From NCBI RefSeq assembly GCF_006337165.1, contig NZ_CP040896.1, positions 2,108,001 to 2,172,000 of the forward strand: a DNA stretch of 64,000 nucleotides, written 5' to 3'. How positions within the stretch are numbered: position 1 is the stretch's first letter; the number at the start of each line of letters is the position of its first letter. Below are positions 43,698 through 52,830 of this stretch, in pieces. Origin of the DNA: Hymenobacter jejuensis (GTDB lineage: Bacteria; Bacteroidota; Bacteroidia; Cytophagales; Hymenobacteraceae). A program made the position numbers and the translations under genes. The notes beneath the pieces were generated by a model. The model was not told the DNA's origin. It did not search any database and was given only the letters and a program-made list of their open reading frames with translations.

Positions 43698-44102
43698 TTA
43701 CGAACTGTGAATCTCTTCGGTATGCACGTCTGGGGCTTTTTCGGCGCCCAAGGCCCAGTCAATTGCTTCCTCCTTGTGCTCCAGCGGAAAATGCCGGATC
43801 TCGGCCGAGCTGACCAATGTACCGAGCGCGGCAGCGGCTTTGAGCAGGTTGCTGTCGTCGCTGGTGATGGCTACGCGATGAAAGTCGTTCCAATGCTTGA
43901 CGTCCTGTTTGATGTCTTCCCAAAGGGCGCTGGCCGTGATATAATCGAAGCTCCGCACATCCAGGTACAGATTGAGCTTGCCCCACTGTTCTATTTTCTG
44001 ATCAATCAGGGGTACAAAACTATCGTAGTCTGCTTTGCTGAGTGTGCCCGAAATGGTCAGGGCCAGTAGGTTGCGGTTGGGGTAATCGACGACGTCAAAC
44101 AT
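43698..44102 (-). CDS. SpoIIAA-like (STAS-related) protein
   Basis: A 134-residue soluble protein matching the SpoIIAA-like family (PF11964 type): MFDVVDYPNRNLLALTISGTLSKADYDSFVPLID, KLNLYLDVRSFDYITASALWEDIKQDVKHWNDFHRVAI, then a SAEIRHFPLEHKEEAIDWAL end. These proteins have a lipid-binding-like STAS/SEC14 fold and an unknown role. The ATG at 44102 is chosen; the frame is open further upstream without support. Two other STAS-like genes with a different pattern occur at 6011-6496 and 60448-60864. Confidence 0.82.
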   Translation of the reverse strand: MFDVVDYPNRNLLALTISGTLSKADYDSFVPLIDQKIEQWGKLNLYLDVRSFDYITASALWEDIKQDVKHWNDFHRVAITSDDSNLLKAAAALGTLVSSAEIRHFPLEHKEEAIDWALGAEKAPDVHTEEIHSS

Positions 44103-44498
44103 AACGGGAGCAGTAGGCAACAGGTAAGAATGTTGCTCCTTAATACGACGCCTAGCCAAGAGGGTTAAGCCGCCCCTCTGAAAAGAAGCCAAGCAACAGC
44201 GAAGCAATTTTATTGTTGCATAAAAAATTGACTATCAATATGTTGTACAGATTTGCGCTCATCTCCGATCGGTGCTTCATGCACAGCACAGGTCCCCGTG
44301 GCAATTTGTGGCGGACCATGAATATGGCTGTCTTACAGCACCTTATGGGGGCCAGCCGCGTTATTCTTTCTTCCGGCGCGTCCACTTTTCGTCAGCGGCG
44401 TTTAAGTAGGTAGCCAGCAATACGCAGGAAATGCCATAGCCCTGAGCTATGTGTTTGATAATGAAACGTTTATAATTTAAATAAGTCGTTCGGCAAAA
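44103..44498. other. Gene-free stretch upstream of the CLC-CBS gene
   Basis: About 400 bp between divergent genes. Short open frames in it have no support. An AT-rich segment (44440-44490) just before the CLC start, with a TTTG at 44454 and TATAATTT at 44471, may be a promoter although the spacing (13 nt) is shorter than normal. Confidence 0.5.
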
Positions 44499-46379
44499 AT
44501 GATTGTACCTGATTCCAGAATCCCCATTGCTACTTCCTTAGTGCCTGCTTTGGAAGCCGAAAACATCCATCCCAAACGCGTTCGCGACAAGCAGCGCTTG
44601 CTTCGAATATCGGCGTTGGCCGTCGCGATTGCCTTCGTGATCAGCTTTGTCGCCAAGGGATTGGTGTATTTAATCAACTGGGTCTCGAATCTGGCGTTTT
44701 ACGGCGAGTCGTCGGTGCAATACCACAGCCCGGCCGGCAATCATTTGGGCGCTTTCGTGATTGTGTTGCCCGCTATCGGGGGCATCATTGTGGGCCTGAT
44801 GGCGCTGTATGGGTCCAAGGCGATTCGGGGGCACGGCATCCCGGAGGCAATGGAGCAAGTCCTGACCAATAAGAGCCGCATCAAGCCTATCGTGATGTTT
44901 CTGAAGCCGTTATCAGCGGCCATTTCTATCGGCACGGGTGGCCCGTTTGGTGCCGAAGGACCCATTATTGCCACGGGCGGCGCCTTTGGCTCATCCATTG
45001 GGCAAGCGCTGAAAATTACGCACACCGAACGCAAAATTCTGCTGGCGGCGGGCGCTACGGCGGGCATGTCGGCCATTTTCGGGACGCCCATCGCCGCGAT
45101 TTTCCTGGCCATTGAGCTGCTGCTGTTTGAGTTTTCGCCCCGGTCTATTTTGCCGGTGGCGCTGGCCTGTATAACCGGCGCGGCGGGCCATCACCTGCTG
45201 TTTGAGTCCGGCCCGGCATTCGGGATGCCCTTGCTCGACACCCCGAGTAATATTGCTTTGGCTACTTACAGCTTTATTGGCTTAGTCGTCGGCTTGGCTT
45301 CGGTAGCGGTTACCAAGTTGGTGTATTTCATTGAGGATCAGTTCGAACACCTGCCTATCCATTGGATGTGGTGGCCGGCATTGGGCGGCTTGGCCGTGGG
45401 AGTGGTCGGCTATTTTGCCCCCCGCACCTTGGGCGTGGGCTACGAAAACATCACCGACCTGCTCTCCGGCAACCTCACGCTGCAAGTGGTGCTGTCGTTG
45501 TGTTTCCTGAAGTTTGTGTCGTGGGCCATTTCCTTGGGCAGCGGCACGTCGGGTGGTACGCTGGCGCCGCTGCTGACCATTGGCGGCGCTACCGGTGCCT
45601 TGCTGGGCGGCGTGATTCTGCGTTTTTTCCCCGGCTCCGAAATTGTGGTGCCGATGGCCGCGCTGGTGGGCATGGCCGCCATGTTTGCGGGGGCCTCGCG
45701 GGCTTTGCTTACGTCGATCGTGTTTGCCGTGGAAGCTACTGGCCAGTCGCACGCGCTGCTGCCGCTGCTGGGCGCTTGCACGGGCTCATATTTCGTGTCG
45801 TTTTTCCTGATGGACAATACCATCATGACTGAAAAAATTGCTCGCCGCGGCGTCAAAACGCCCGATTCGTATGAGCCCGACATGCTCGAAAAAATCCGGG
45901 TAGGGCAAGTGTTGCGCGAAGGCAGCCTGACAATTAGCGCCGACAATACAATAGAGGAAGTGTGCCAGTGGCTCGAGCAAGAACCAACCCGCGCCGACAA
46001 TTACTTTGTGATCGTCGACAACGAAGGCGAGTTCAAAGGCATTGTCAGTTTCGCCGATCTCTACGGAAAAGTGCAGGACCGGCAAGCACCCATCCACACG
46101 CTGATTAGCCACAAGCCGACTTCGGTGCTCGACACTGATTCGCTGCGGACGGCCGTGGCCACCATGGCCCGCGCCAACGTGGATGTGCTGCCGGTGGTAG
46201 TGGCCGAAAACCGGAAAAAGGTAGCTGGCGTGCTGTCCTACAAAGACATCATTGCCTCCTACAAATACCGCCTCGACGAAGACGAGTTGGCGCAGGCCGA
46301 TATTTCTGTTAAGCGCCGCAGTATCAAGATTTTACTGCGCGGCCAGAAATTACTGAAAGTAACGAAAGGGCGCAGCTAA
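44499..46379 (+). CDS. CLC chloride channel/transporter with C-terminal CBS pair
   Basis: A 626-residue CLC family membrane protein. The anion-pathway motifs are GHGIP (111-115), GGPFGAEGPI with the gating glutamate E153, GTPIAAIFLAIELL, and GTSGGTLAP in the third motif. After the last helix (about residue 440) come two CBS domains (about 468-590), ending in a basic tail. The CBS pair suggests regulation by an adenine nucleotide or similar ligand. Keeping the gating Glu is compatible with a Cl-/H+ antiporter. A second CLC without CBS is encoded at 62328-63734. A 59-bp gap separates it from the phosphoesterase gene downstream. Confidence 0.93.
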   Translation: MIVPDSRIPIATSLVPALEAENIHPKRVRDKQRLLRISALAVAIAFVISFVAKGLVYLINWVSNLAFYGESSVQYHSPAGNHLGAFVIVLPAIGGIIVGLMALYGSKAIRGHGIPEAMEQVLTNKSRIKPIVMFLKPLSAAISIGTGGPFGAEGPIIATGGAFGSSIGQALKITHTERKILLAAGATAGMSAIFGTPIAAIFLAIELLLFEFSPRSILPVALACITGAAGHHLLFESGPAFGMPLLDTPSNIALATYSFIGLVVGLASVAVTKLVYFIEDQFEHLPIHWMWWPALGGLAVGVVGYFAPRTLGVGYENITDLLSGNLTLQVVLSLCFLKFVSWAISLGSGTSGGTLAPLLTIGGATGALLGGVILRFFPGSEIVVPMAALVGMAAMFAGASRALLTSIVFAVEATGQSHALLPLLGACTGSYFVSFFLMDNTIMTEKIARRGVKTPDSYEPDMLEKIRVGQVLREGSLTISADNTIEEVCQWLEQEPTRADNYFVIVDNEGEFKGIVSFADLYGKVQDRQAPIHTLISHKPTSVLDTDSLRTAVATMARANVDVLPVVVAENRKKVAGVLSYKDIIASYKYRLDEDELAQADISVKRRSIKILLRGQKLLKVTKGRS

Positions 46380-46438
46380 CAGGCTGTGGCACAGATGCCT
46401 TAGCGACGTATCTTGCCAAAGACTTAAGCCTTCTGCGT

Positions 46439-48907
46439 ATGCGTTTGCATAAAACATTGGTGGTAAGCACCTTAGCTTTGGCTGGGTGCTTATCAGCGTC
46501 GCGCCTTGGTACGCCTGCTACTCACGTCGGAAAAGCTGTGCTACCGGGCCCAGTGGCCGGCACTGCGCAAACGCTGCTGCCCAACGGCTGGAAGCTTTCG
46601 CCGGCCGGCACCCAAACGCCGCTCGGCGACTTGCCACTCAACCTGGTTGTGGCGCCCAGCGGCAAACTGGCCGCCGTCACCAACAACGGCTACGGTCCCA
46701 ACTCTATTCAGCTGCTGGAAACGCCGTCGGGGAAAGTGCTCGATCAGAAGGTCGTCCCTGCTGCCTGGTTGGGCTTGGCCTTTGGGCCGCAGGAAAAGAC
46801 CTTATACGCCTCAGGCGGCGAGCAGAACCTGATTCACTGCTTTCGGATTGAAAACAACAGGTTGCTTCCCGACAGCGCCATCGTACTCGGGCCTCCGTGG
46901 CGAGACCGGCCGCAGCCCGGCAAGCCCAACATCGGCATTACGGGCCTCGCCGTCGATGCGCGCCGGCAATTGCTCTACGCCGTCACCCGCGAGGATAGTG
47001 CCCTCTACACCATCGACTTGCGCACCCGCGCTGTGGCCGGGCGCACCAAGCTGGGCAGCGAGGCCTACACGGTAGTGCTCGCGCCGCGCGGCGATGAACT
47101 GTACATCTCGCAATGGGGCGGCAGCAGCGTTACAGTGTATAGTGCTGAACAAAAGCGCATTACAGCTACTATCCCGGTGGAAAGTCACCCCAATGATATG
47201 GTGCTGAGCCGTGATGGACGGCGGCTGTTTGTGGCCAATGCCAACAGCAACTCCGTGTCGGTAATCGATACGCGTACCCAGCGCGTAACCGAAACCCTTT
47301 CGGCGGCACTTTTCCCCAACGCCCCCACCGGCAGCACCACCAACAGCGTGGCGCTTTCGGCCGACGAAGAGCGGCTGTTCATTGCCAACGCGGATAACAA
47401 CTGCGTGGCCGTATTCGACGTGGAAACGCTCGGCGCGAGCCGGTCTCTGGGCTTCATCCCGACAGGCTGGTACCCCACGGCCGTGCGAACCGTCGGCAAA
47501 ACGCTGCTCGTCACCAACGGCAAAGGCACGGCTTCCCTGCCCAATAATCAAGACGGCCCTGATCCCATGCACCAGATTGGCGAAGGCAAGGCCCCGCAAT
47601 ATATTGGCGGCTTGCTAAAAGGCTCATTATCAGCAATCCCCATTCCTGATGAAGCAGCTCTGACGCGCTATTCGGCGCAGGTGTACGCCAACACGCCCTA
47701 CACCAAAGCCCGCGAACAGCAGCCCGATGTACCCGCCGGCAACCCGGTGCCGCGCCGGGTGGGAGAGCCTTCGCCGATCAAGTACGTGTTCTACATCATC
47801 AAGGAAAACCGTACCTACGACCAAGTGCTCGGCGATATGCCCGAGGGCAACGGCGACAAGCGGCTGTGCCTGTTTGGCGAAGATGTGACGCCCAACCACC
47901 ACGCGTTGGCCCGCGAGTTTGTGCTGCTCGATAACTTCTACGCCGACGCCGAAGTGAGCGCCGACGGCCACAACTGGAGCATGGCCGCCTACGCCACCGA
48001 CTACGTGGAAAAAACCTGGCCCAGCAACTACAGCGACCGCGGCGGCAACTACGATTACGAGGGTGGCCGTGGGGCGGTGGCTGAACCCAAAGACGGGTTT
48101 TTGTGGAATTACTGCGAGCGGGCCGGCGTGAGCTTCCGTAGCTACGGCGAGTTTGTGTTTGGCGGCAAAGCCAGCAAGTCGCTGCGCGGGCGCTATGCAC
48201 CTGAGTATCCGGGGTTTGATATGAAAATCCGGGATGTGGATCGGGAGAAGGTGTGGGAGCGGGAGTTCGACCAGTTTGTGGCGGCCGGTACGGTGCCGCG
48301 CCTCCAGATTCTGCGTCTGCCCAGCGACCATACCGCCGGGGCCAAGCAGGGCGCCTGGACGCCCCTTGCTTACGCCGCCGACAATGATTTGGCCTTGGGC
48401 CGTATCATCGAGCACTTGGCGAAGAGCCCGATCTGGAAAGAATCGGTGGTGATGGTGCTGGAAGACGACGCCCAAAATGGCCCCGACCACGTCGATGCCC
48501 ACCGCTCGACTGCTTATCTGGCCGGGCCTTTGGTGAAGCGCAACGCCGTGATTCACACCATGTTCTCGACCTCGGGGATGTTGCGCACGCTAGAACTGAT
48601 TTTGGGGCTGCCGCCCATGAGTCAGTATGATGCAGCCGCTACGCCTCTATGGGAATGCTTTACGGATACTCCCGACGCCCGCCCTTACGTGCTCAAGCCC
48701 GCCCGCATCGATCTCGACGCCCGCAACACTGCCTTCAACAAAAGCTCGCGCGAGGCACAGAAATACGACTTCTCCCGGGAAGACGCTGTCCCGGATGTGC
48801 CCTTCAACGAAAACATCTGGCACGCCGTGCGCGGCGAGGACAGCCCCATGCCAGTGCCGCGCCACAGCGCTTTCGTGCGCTGCAAGCCCGAAAAGGACGA
48901 TAAGTAG
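46439..48907 (+). CDS. Beta-propeller / phosphoesterase fusion lipoprotein
   Basis: An 822-residue exported protein: a lipoprotein signal (LALAGC, C17), a YVTN/YncE-type beta-propeller of repeated strand motifs (about residues 60-390, e.g. VSVIDTRTQRVTETL, LFIANADNNCVAVFDVET) and a phosphoesterase domain (about 430-770) with KYVFYIIKENRTYDQVLGD near its start and VLEDDAQNGPDHVDAHRS near its end. The latter is the alkaline phosphatase superfamily/PlcC-like fold, so hydrolysis of a phosphate ester outside the cytoplasm is likely, with the propeller as scaffold. The substrate is unknown. It begins 59 bp after the CLC-CBS gene and precedes the utilization locus by about 575 bp. Confidence 0.9.
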   Translation: MRLHKTLVVSTLALAGCLSASRLGTPATHVGKAVLPGPVAGTAQTLLPNGWKLSPAGTQTPLGDLPLNLVVAPSGKLAAVTNNGYGPNSIQLLETPSGKVLDQKVVPAAWLGLAFGPQEKTLYASGGEQNLIHCFRIENNRLLPDSAIVLGPPWRDRPQPGKPNIGITGLAVDARRQLLYAVTREDSALYTIDLRTRAVAGRTKLGSEAYTVVLAPRGDELYISQWGGSSVTVYSAEQKRITATIPVESHPNDMVLSRDGRRLFVANANSNSVSVIDTRTQRVTETLSAALFPNAPTGSTTNSVALSADEERLFIANADNNCVAVFDVETLGASRSLGFIPTGWYPTAVRTVGKTLLVTNGKGTASLPNNQDGPDPMHQIGEGKAPQYIGGLLKGSLSAIPIPDEAALTRYSAQVYANTPYTKAREQQPDVPAGNPVPRRVGEPSPIKYVFYIIKENRTYDQVLGDMPEGNGDKRLCLFGEDVTPNHHALAREFVLLDNFYADAEVSADGHNWSMAAYATDYVEKTWPSNYSDRGGNYDYEGGRGAVAEPKDGFLWNYCERAGVSFRSYGEFVFGGKASKSLRGRYAPEYPGFDMKIRDVDREKVWEREFDQFVAAGTVPRLQILRLPSDHTAGAKQGAWTPLAYAADNDLALGRIIEHLAKSPIWKESVVMVLEDDAQNGPDHVDAHRSTAYLAGPLVKRNAVIHTMFSTSGMLRTLELILGLPPMSQYDAAATPLWECFTDTPDARPYVLKPARIDLDARNTAFNKSSREAQKYDFSREDAVPDVPFNENIWHAVRGEDSPMPVPRHSAFVRCKPEKDDK

Positions 48908-49509
48908 CAAAGCCCGCGCCGCCGTGCAGGGCAATTGCAACTTTTTAAGTCAAAACCCCTCCAAAATCGGTTCGGCACGTATATAACAAACGCAACAGGA
49001 AGGTAGAAATACTTCCAAAAAATCTGTCATTTGTTATAGAATACTACTCGCCGCTAATGTCGTTGACATCCGAAGCAAGCTTTATGCCCCGCAAGCTGTA
49101 CGCGACTTGGGCAAAGGTGCTACAGGCGCTTAAACGCGCTTATGGAGGGGCTAATGTGTACGATGAAGCTGCGTTGGCCAACTGCACCGTAAATCCCGTA
49201 TTCAACAATGCCGTGTTGTACAAAAAGCCAGACGTGCTCTGCAAAGTGCTGGCGGCTGCTAGTAGCGGAACTGATAATCACATACTTGTGCAGGTGCACA
49301 GGCTGACAGGCGCAATAAGGATTTTGCTTGTCAGCCTGCGCACCTGTCCTACATTCCTTTTGCCTATGAATAGATGAACCTGCAAACGTTTCCGGCCCAA
49401 CCCCAATTCCTGCCTGTCGCTCGGCATAATGCCTCTTTTCCGGTGCAGTTGGCACGCAAACGGAATCTTACCGCTGTAGTGAATGCTCACTAAAAATCCC
49501 CTAATCCGT
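48908..49509. other. Upstream region of the SusC gene, no supported gene
   Basis: About 600 bp between the phosphoesterase and susC genes. It has open frames on both strands (for example 49057-49377) but neither has recognisable homology or typical composition, so they are left out. It contains a strong 21-bp hairpin at 49291-49346 and should hold the promoter and any control elements of the utilization locus. Confidence 0.6.
49291..49346. repeat. 21-bp near-perfect inverted repeat upstream of susC
   Basis: Arms 49291-49311 and 49326-49346 (start CAGGTGCACAGG) pair with two G-U positions around a 14-nt loop. No T tract follows, so it is not a plain terminator; it lies about 165 bp before the SusC start and could be a leader-RNA structure. 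Confidence 0.7.
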
Positions 49510-52500
49510 ATGACCTCGTTTCTACAACACCCACGTTTCTTGCTGTGCCTCAGACGACTAGCGTTGTTGCAGGTGCTGTGCCTTGCCCTCTTTACGGGCG
49601 TGGCCGCCGCACATCCTTCCCATCCCAATCAGCGCGTGCTGGAGCTGCACATTACGCTGCAAGCCAAGGAAGAGAAAGTGAAAGCCGTTCTCGAAAGAAT
49701 TGAGAGCCAAGCCAATATCCATTTTCAATACAGCCCCCAGCTAATTAGCGCCAGCCGCCGGGTTTCGGTGAATGCCGTGGCCCAACCGCTGGCCGTGGTG
49801 CTGCGCGACATGCTCACGCCGCTGCAAATCAACTACGAGCTGTTCAACGACGGCATCATCCTTAAGCCAGCCGATGCAACTGCCGACGCAACGGTGACCG
49901 GCCGCGTGGTTGATGAAAAAGGCGCGGGCCTGCCCGGCGTAAACGTGGTGGTGAAAGGCACTTCCAACGGCGCTCAAACCGACCCTGATGGCAAATACAC
50001 ACTCACGGTGCCCGAAGGCGCCACCCTGGTATTTTCCTTCATTGGGTATACTACCCAGGAGGTACCCGTGGGCGGTCGCACTACCATAGATGTCGCGCTA
50101 GCTCCTGATACTAAGACCCTTAACGAAGTGGTGGTTGTTGGCTACGGTACGCAGGCCAAGCGCGACCTGACCGGCGCCGTGGCCCGCGTAGAGGGCTCCG
50201 AAATCGTGAATCAGCCCGTGCAGACGCCCACCCAAGCCCTGCAAGGCAAAATCGCTGGCGTGCAGATCACCAACAACGGCTCGCCCAACTCGCAGCCCGT
50301 GGTGCGGATTCGGGGTACGGGTACGCTGCTGGCCGGCGCTAACCCGCTGTACGTGGTAGATGGGGTGCAAACTACCGACATCCGCAACCTGAGCAACGCC
50401 GACATTGCCTCCATTGACGTACTCAAAGATGCCTCAGCAGCAGCCATTTACGGGGTGCGCGGCGCCAACGGCGTAATCATTATCACCACGAAGCAAGGCA
50501 AGCTGGGCAAGCCGGTGCTGAGCTACAGCGGAACCGGCGGCTTCAAGCAGGCGGCCCACCTCGTAGACATGGCCAGCGCTGACCAGTATGCCAGCTACAT
50601 CAAAGACACCTCGCCTTCGACCGTGCTCCCAACGTATAAGGGCACGACCAACTGGTACAAAGAGATCCTGCGCCGCAGCACGTATCAGAACCACAACCTG
50701 GCAGTGTCGGGAGCGAGTGAGAACGTAAAGTATTATTTCTCAGGCAATTTGCTCCAAGACGATGGCATTGTCATCAACAATAAGTTCTCGCGGCTGACGG
50801 TGCGTTCCAACACGGCCTTTACGCTGTCCGACAAGGTTACCATCAACTCGCAGGCATCCTTTAGCCACGCCGACGCCCGCGAGGTAAACATCGGGTCGGC
50901 CTACGGCAATGCTTACCGCGCGGCGCCCATCATCCCCTCGAAGGTGGACGGACGCTATGGCAACACCTCGGCTTTCGGCAACGTGGGCAACCCGATTCTG
51001 GATATCGAAAAAAACAATAACAAGCTGCTGGAGAATCGTTTACAGGGCAACGTCGGCATCGACGTAAAGCCGGTAACTTGGCTCACGCTGCGCTCGGCCA
51101 TTAACGTGGACCTGATCGCGAGCAACCGCCGCGTTTACGATTATCAGTATATCAACGATGAAGCGACGTTCCTGACCGCCGGCGGCAACCAGCGCAACCC
51201 GCTCAGTAACCTGGCCATCACCAAGACCGATTCGTACCGCTACCTCTGGGAAAACACGGCTACCTTCCAGAAGACCTTCAACGACCAGCATAACCTGACG
51301 GTGCTGTTTGGTACGGTGACGGAAGAAGGGCAAACGACGCCGTTTTCGGCTTCCCGCAAGAGCGTGCCCGCCGACCCCAACCAGTGGTACCTGAACACGG
51401 GCGACCCGAACACGTCGGTAAACAACTTCGTCGATGCGACCAACCCCGATCCGTATTTGCCTTCCAAAGACCGGCGCATTTCGTTTCTGGGTCGTATCAA
51501 CTACGCCTTCAAGGACCGCTACCTGTTCACGACCAACCTGCGCCACGACGCCACCTCGAAGTTTGCCAGCAATCGCCGCAACGGCTTCTTCCCTTCGCTG
51601 GGCCTGGGCTGGGTAGTGTCGGATGAGGACTTCCTGAAGGACAACAGCATGGTCAACTTCCTGAAGCTGCGCGCCAGCTACGGCCAGCTCGGCAACGACC
51701 AGATTCCGGCCAACTCCTACATTCTGACGGCCAATTCCAACATTCCGTACGTCTTTAATGGCACGCCTACGCTGGGCGCCACCATTACCCAGCTCAAAGA
51801 CAACAGCGTACGTTGGGAAACCACCACCGAGTACGACGCCGCTGTGGAGTTTGGTCTGATGGACAACCGCCTGACCGGTGAGGTAACCTACTACAGCAAG
51901 CGCACCACCGACGCCCTGATCCCAATCAATATTCCGGGTATTTTGGGAGACCCTGATAATCAGCTGATTACAAACGCTGCTGATATCACCAACAAAGGCG
52001 TAGAAGCGGGCCTGAACTGGCGCGCCAACATCGGCGACGGCAACGACTTCAGCTACAACTTCGGGGTGAACGCTACCTTCAACAAAAACCGCATCGCCAA
52101 CCTCAACGGTGGCCAGGCGTTGTTTGGGGGCACCAACCTCGTGACGCGTTCCGACAACGGCGTCGCGGCCGGTAGCTTCTACCTGCTCAAGGCCATTGGG
52201 GTGTACCAGACGGCCGACGAAATTGCCAGCTCCCCCAAATCTACTTTCGGCACGCCCCAAATCGGGGATCTGAAGTACGCCGACACCAACGGCGACGGCA
52301 CCATCGACCTGAAGGACCGCTCGTACTTTGGCTCGTACCAGCCGCCGATCTACTACGGCATCAACGGCGGGCTGAACGTGCGGAACGTGGACTTCTCCTT
52401 TGTGTTTTCGGGCAACCTGAAGAACAAGGTGTACAACGCCAAAAAGCAGCTTCGCACCACCAACACGGACAACGTAGAAGCCAGCTTCGCCAGCGACCGC

Positions 52501-52821
52501 TGGACGCCTAGCAACCCCTCAAACTCCCAGCCGCGCGCCCTGATGAGCAGCATGCCCAACTCGACGTACTTCCTGGAGAAAGGCGATTTCCTGCGGCTGA
52601 CCAACGTGGTGCTCGGCTACACAGTTCCGGGTACGTCGCTGGAGCGCTTGCATCTGGCTTCCGTGCGCGTGTTTGCGGCGGCCCAGAACGTGTTTACGAT
52701 TACGAAGTACAGCGGCTTTACGCCCGAGCTGTCGGGTGGCCCGCTGGATTCGGGCATCGAAGCCAGCACTTATCCCATTAGCCGCACCCTCACGCTGGGG
52801 CTGAACGTCAACTTTAAATAA
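49510..52821 (+). CDS. SusC/RagA TonB-dependent outer-membrane transporter with STN domain
   Basis: A 1103-residue SusC-like protein. Order: a signal peptide (to about 37), an STN domain (about 45-115, LQAKEEKVKAVLERI..FQYSP), a CarboxypepD_reg-like domain (about 125-200, GRVVDEKGAGLPGVNVVVKGTSNGAQTDPDGKYTL), a TonB box region, the plug (VVVVGYGTQAKRDLTGAV..IDVLKDASAAAIYGVRGANGVIIITTKQGK) and the barrel, ending in a Phe-Lys. It imports oligosaccharides across the outer membrane with SusD as lid. The STN domain usually links such receptors to an anti-sigma factor, but none is encoded nearby. The ATG at 49510 fits the signal peptide; 49483 is an alternative. Confidence 0.95.
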   Translation: MTSFLQHPRFLLCLRRLALLQVLCLALFTGVAAAHPSHPNQRVLELHITLQAKEEKVKAVLERIESQANIHFQYSPQLISASRRVSVNAVAQPLAVVLRDMLTPLQINYELFNDGIILKPADATADATVTGRVVDEKGAGLPGVNVVVKGTSNGAQTDPDGKYTLTVPEGATLVFSFIGYTTQEVPVGGRTTIDVALAPDTKTLNEVVVVGYGTQAKRDLTGAVARVEGSEIVNQPVQTPTQALQGKIAGVQITNNGSPNSQPVVRIRGTGTLLAGANPLYVVDGVQTTDIRNLSNADIASIDVLKDASAAAIYGVRGANGVIIITTKQGKLGKPVLSYSGTGGFKQAAHLVDMASADQYASYIKDTSPSTVLPTYKGTTNWYKEILRRSTYQNHNLAVSGASENVKYYFSGNLLQDDGIVINNKFSRLTVRSNTAFTLSDKVTINSQASFSHADAREVNIGSAYGNAYRAAPIIPSKVDGRYGNTSAFGNVGNPILDIEKNNNKLLENRLQGNVGIDVKPVTWLTLRSAINVDLIASNRRVYDYQYINDEATFLTAGGNQRNPLSNLAITKTDSYRYLWENTATFQKTFNDQHNLTVLFGTVTEEGQTTPFSASRKSVPADPNQWYLNTGDPNTSVNNFVDATNPDPYLPSKDRRISFLGRINYAFKDRYLFTTNLRHDATSKFASNRRNGFFPSLGLGWVVSDEDFLKDNSMVNFLKLRASYGQLGNDQIPANSYILTANSNIPYVFNGTPTLGATITQLKDNSVRWETTTEYDAAVEFGLMDNRLTGEVTYYSKRTTDALIPINIPGILGDPDNQLITNAADITNKGVEAGLNWRANIGDGNDFSYNFGVNATFNKNRIANLNGGQALFGGTNLVTRSDNGVAAGSFYLLKAIGVYQTADEIASSPKSTFGTPQIGDLKYADTNGDGTIDLKDRSYFGSYQPPIYYGINGGLNVRNVDFSFVFSGNLKNKVYNAKKQLRTTNTDNVEASFASDRWTPSNPSNSQPRALMSSMPNSTYFLEKGDFLRLTNVVLGYTVPGTSLERLHLASVRVFAAAQNVFTITKYSGFTPELSGGPLDSGIEASTYPISRTLTLGLNVNFK

Positions 52822-52830
52822 GCTACGCCG

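Noticed and set aside
44208..44498. Short open frames in the gap before the CLC-CBS gene
   Set aside because: Short, unmatched and of poor codon quality.
49057..49377. 106-residue plus-strand open frame upstream of susC (and an opposing one at 49120-49455)
   Set aside because: Their sequences look random, both run through the 49291-49346 hairpin and neither has homology I recognise.
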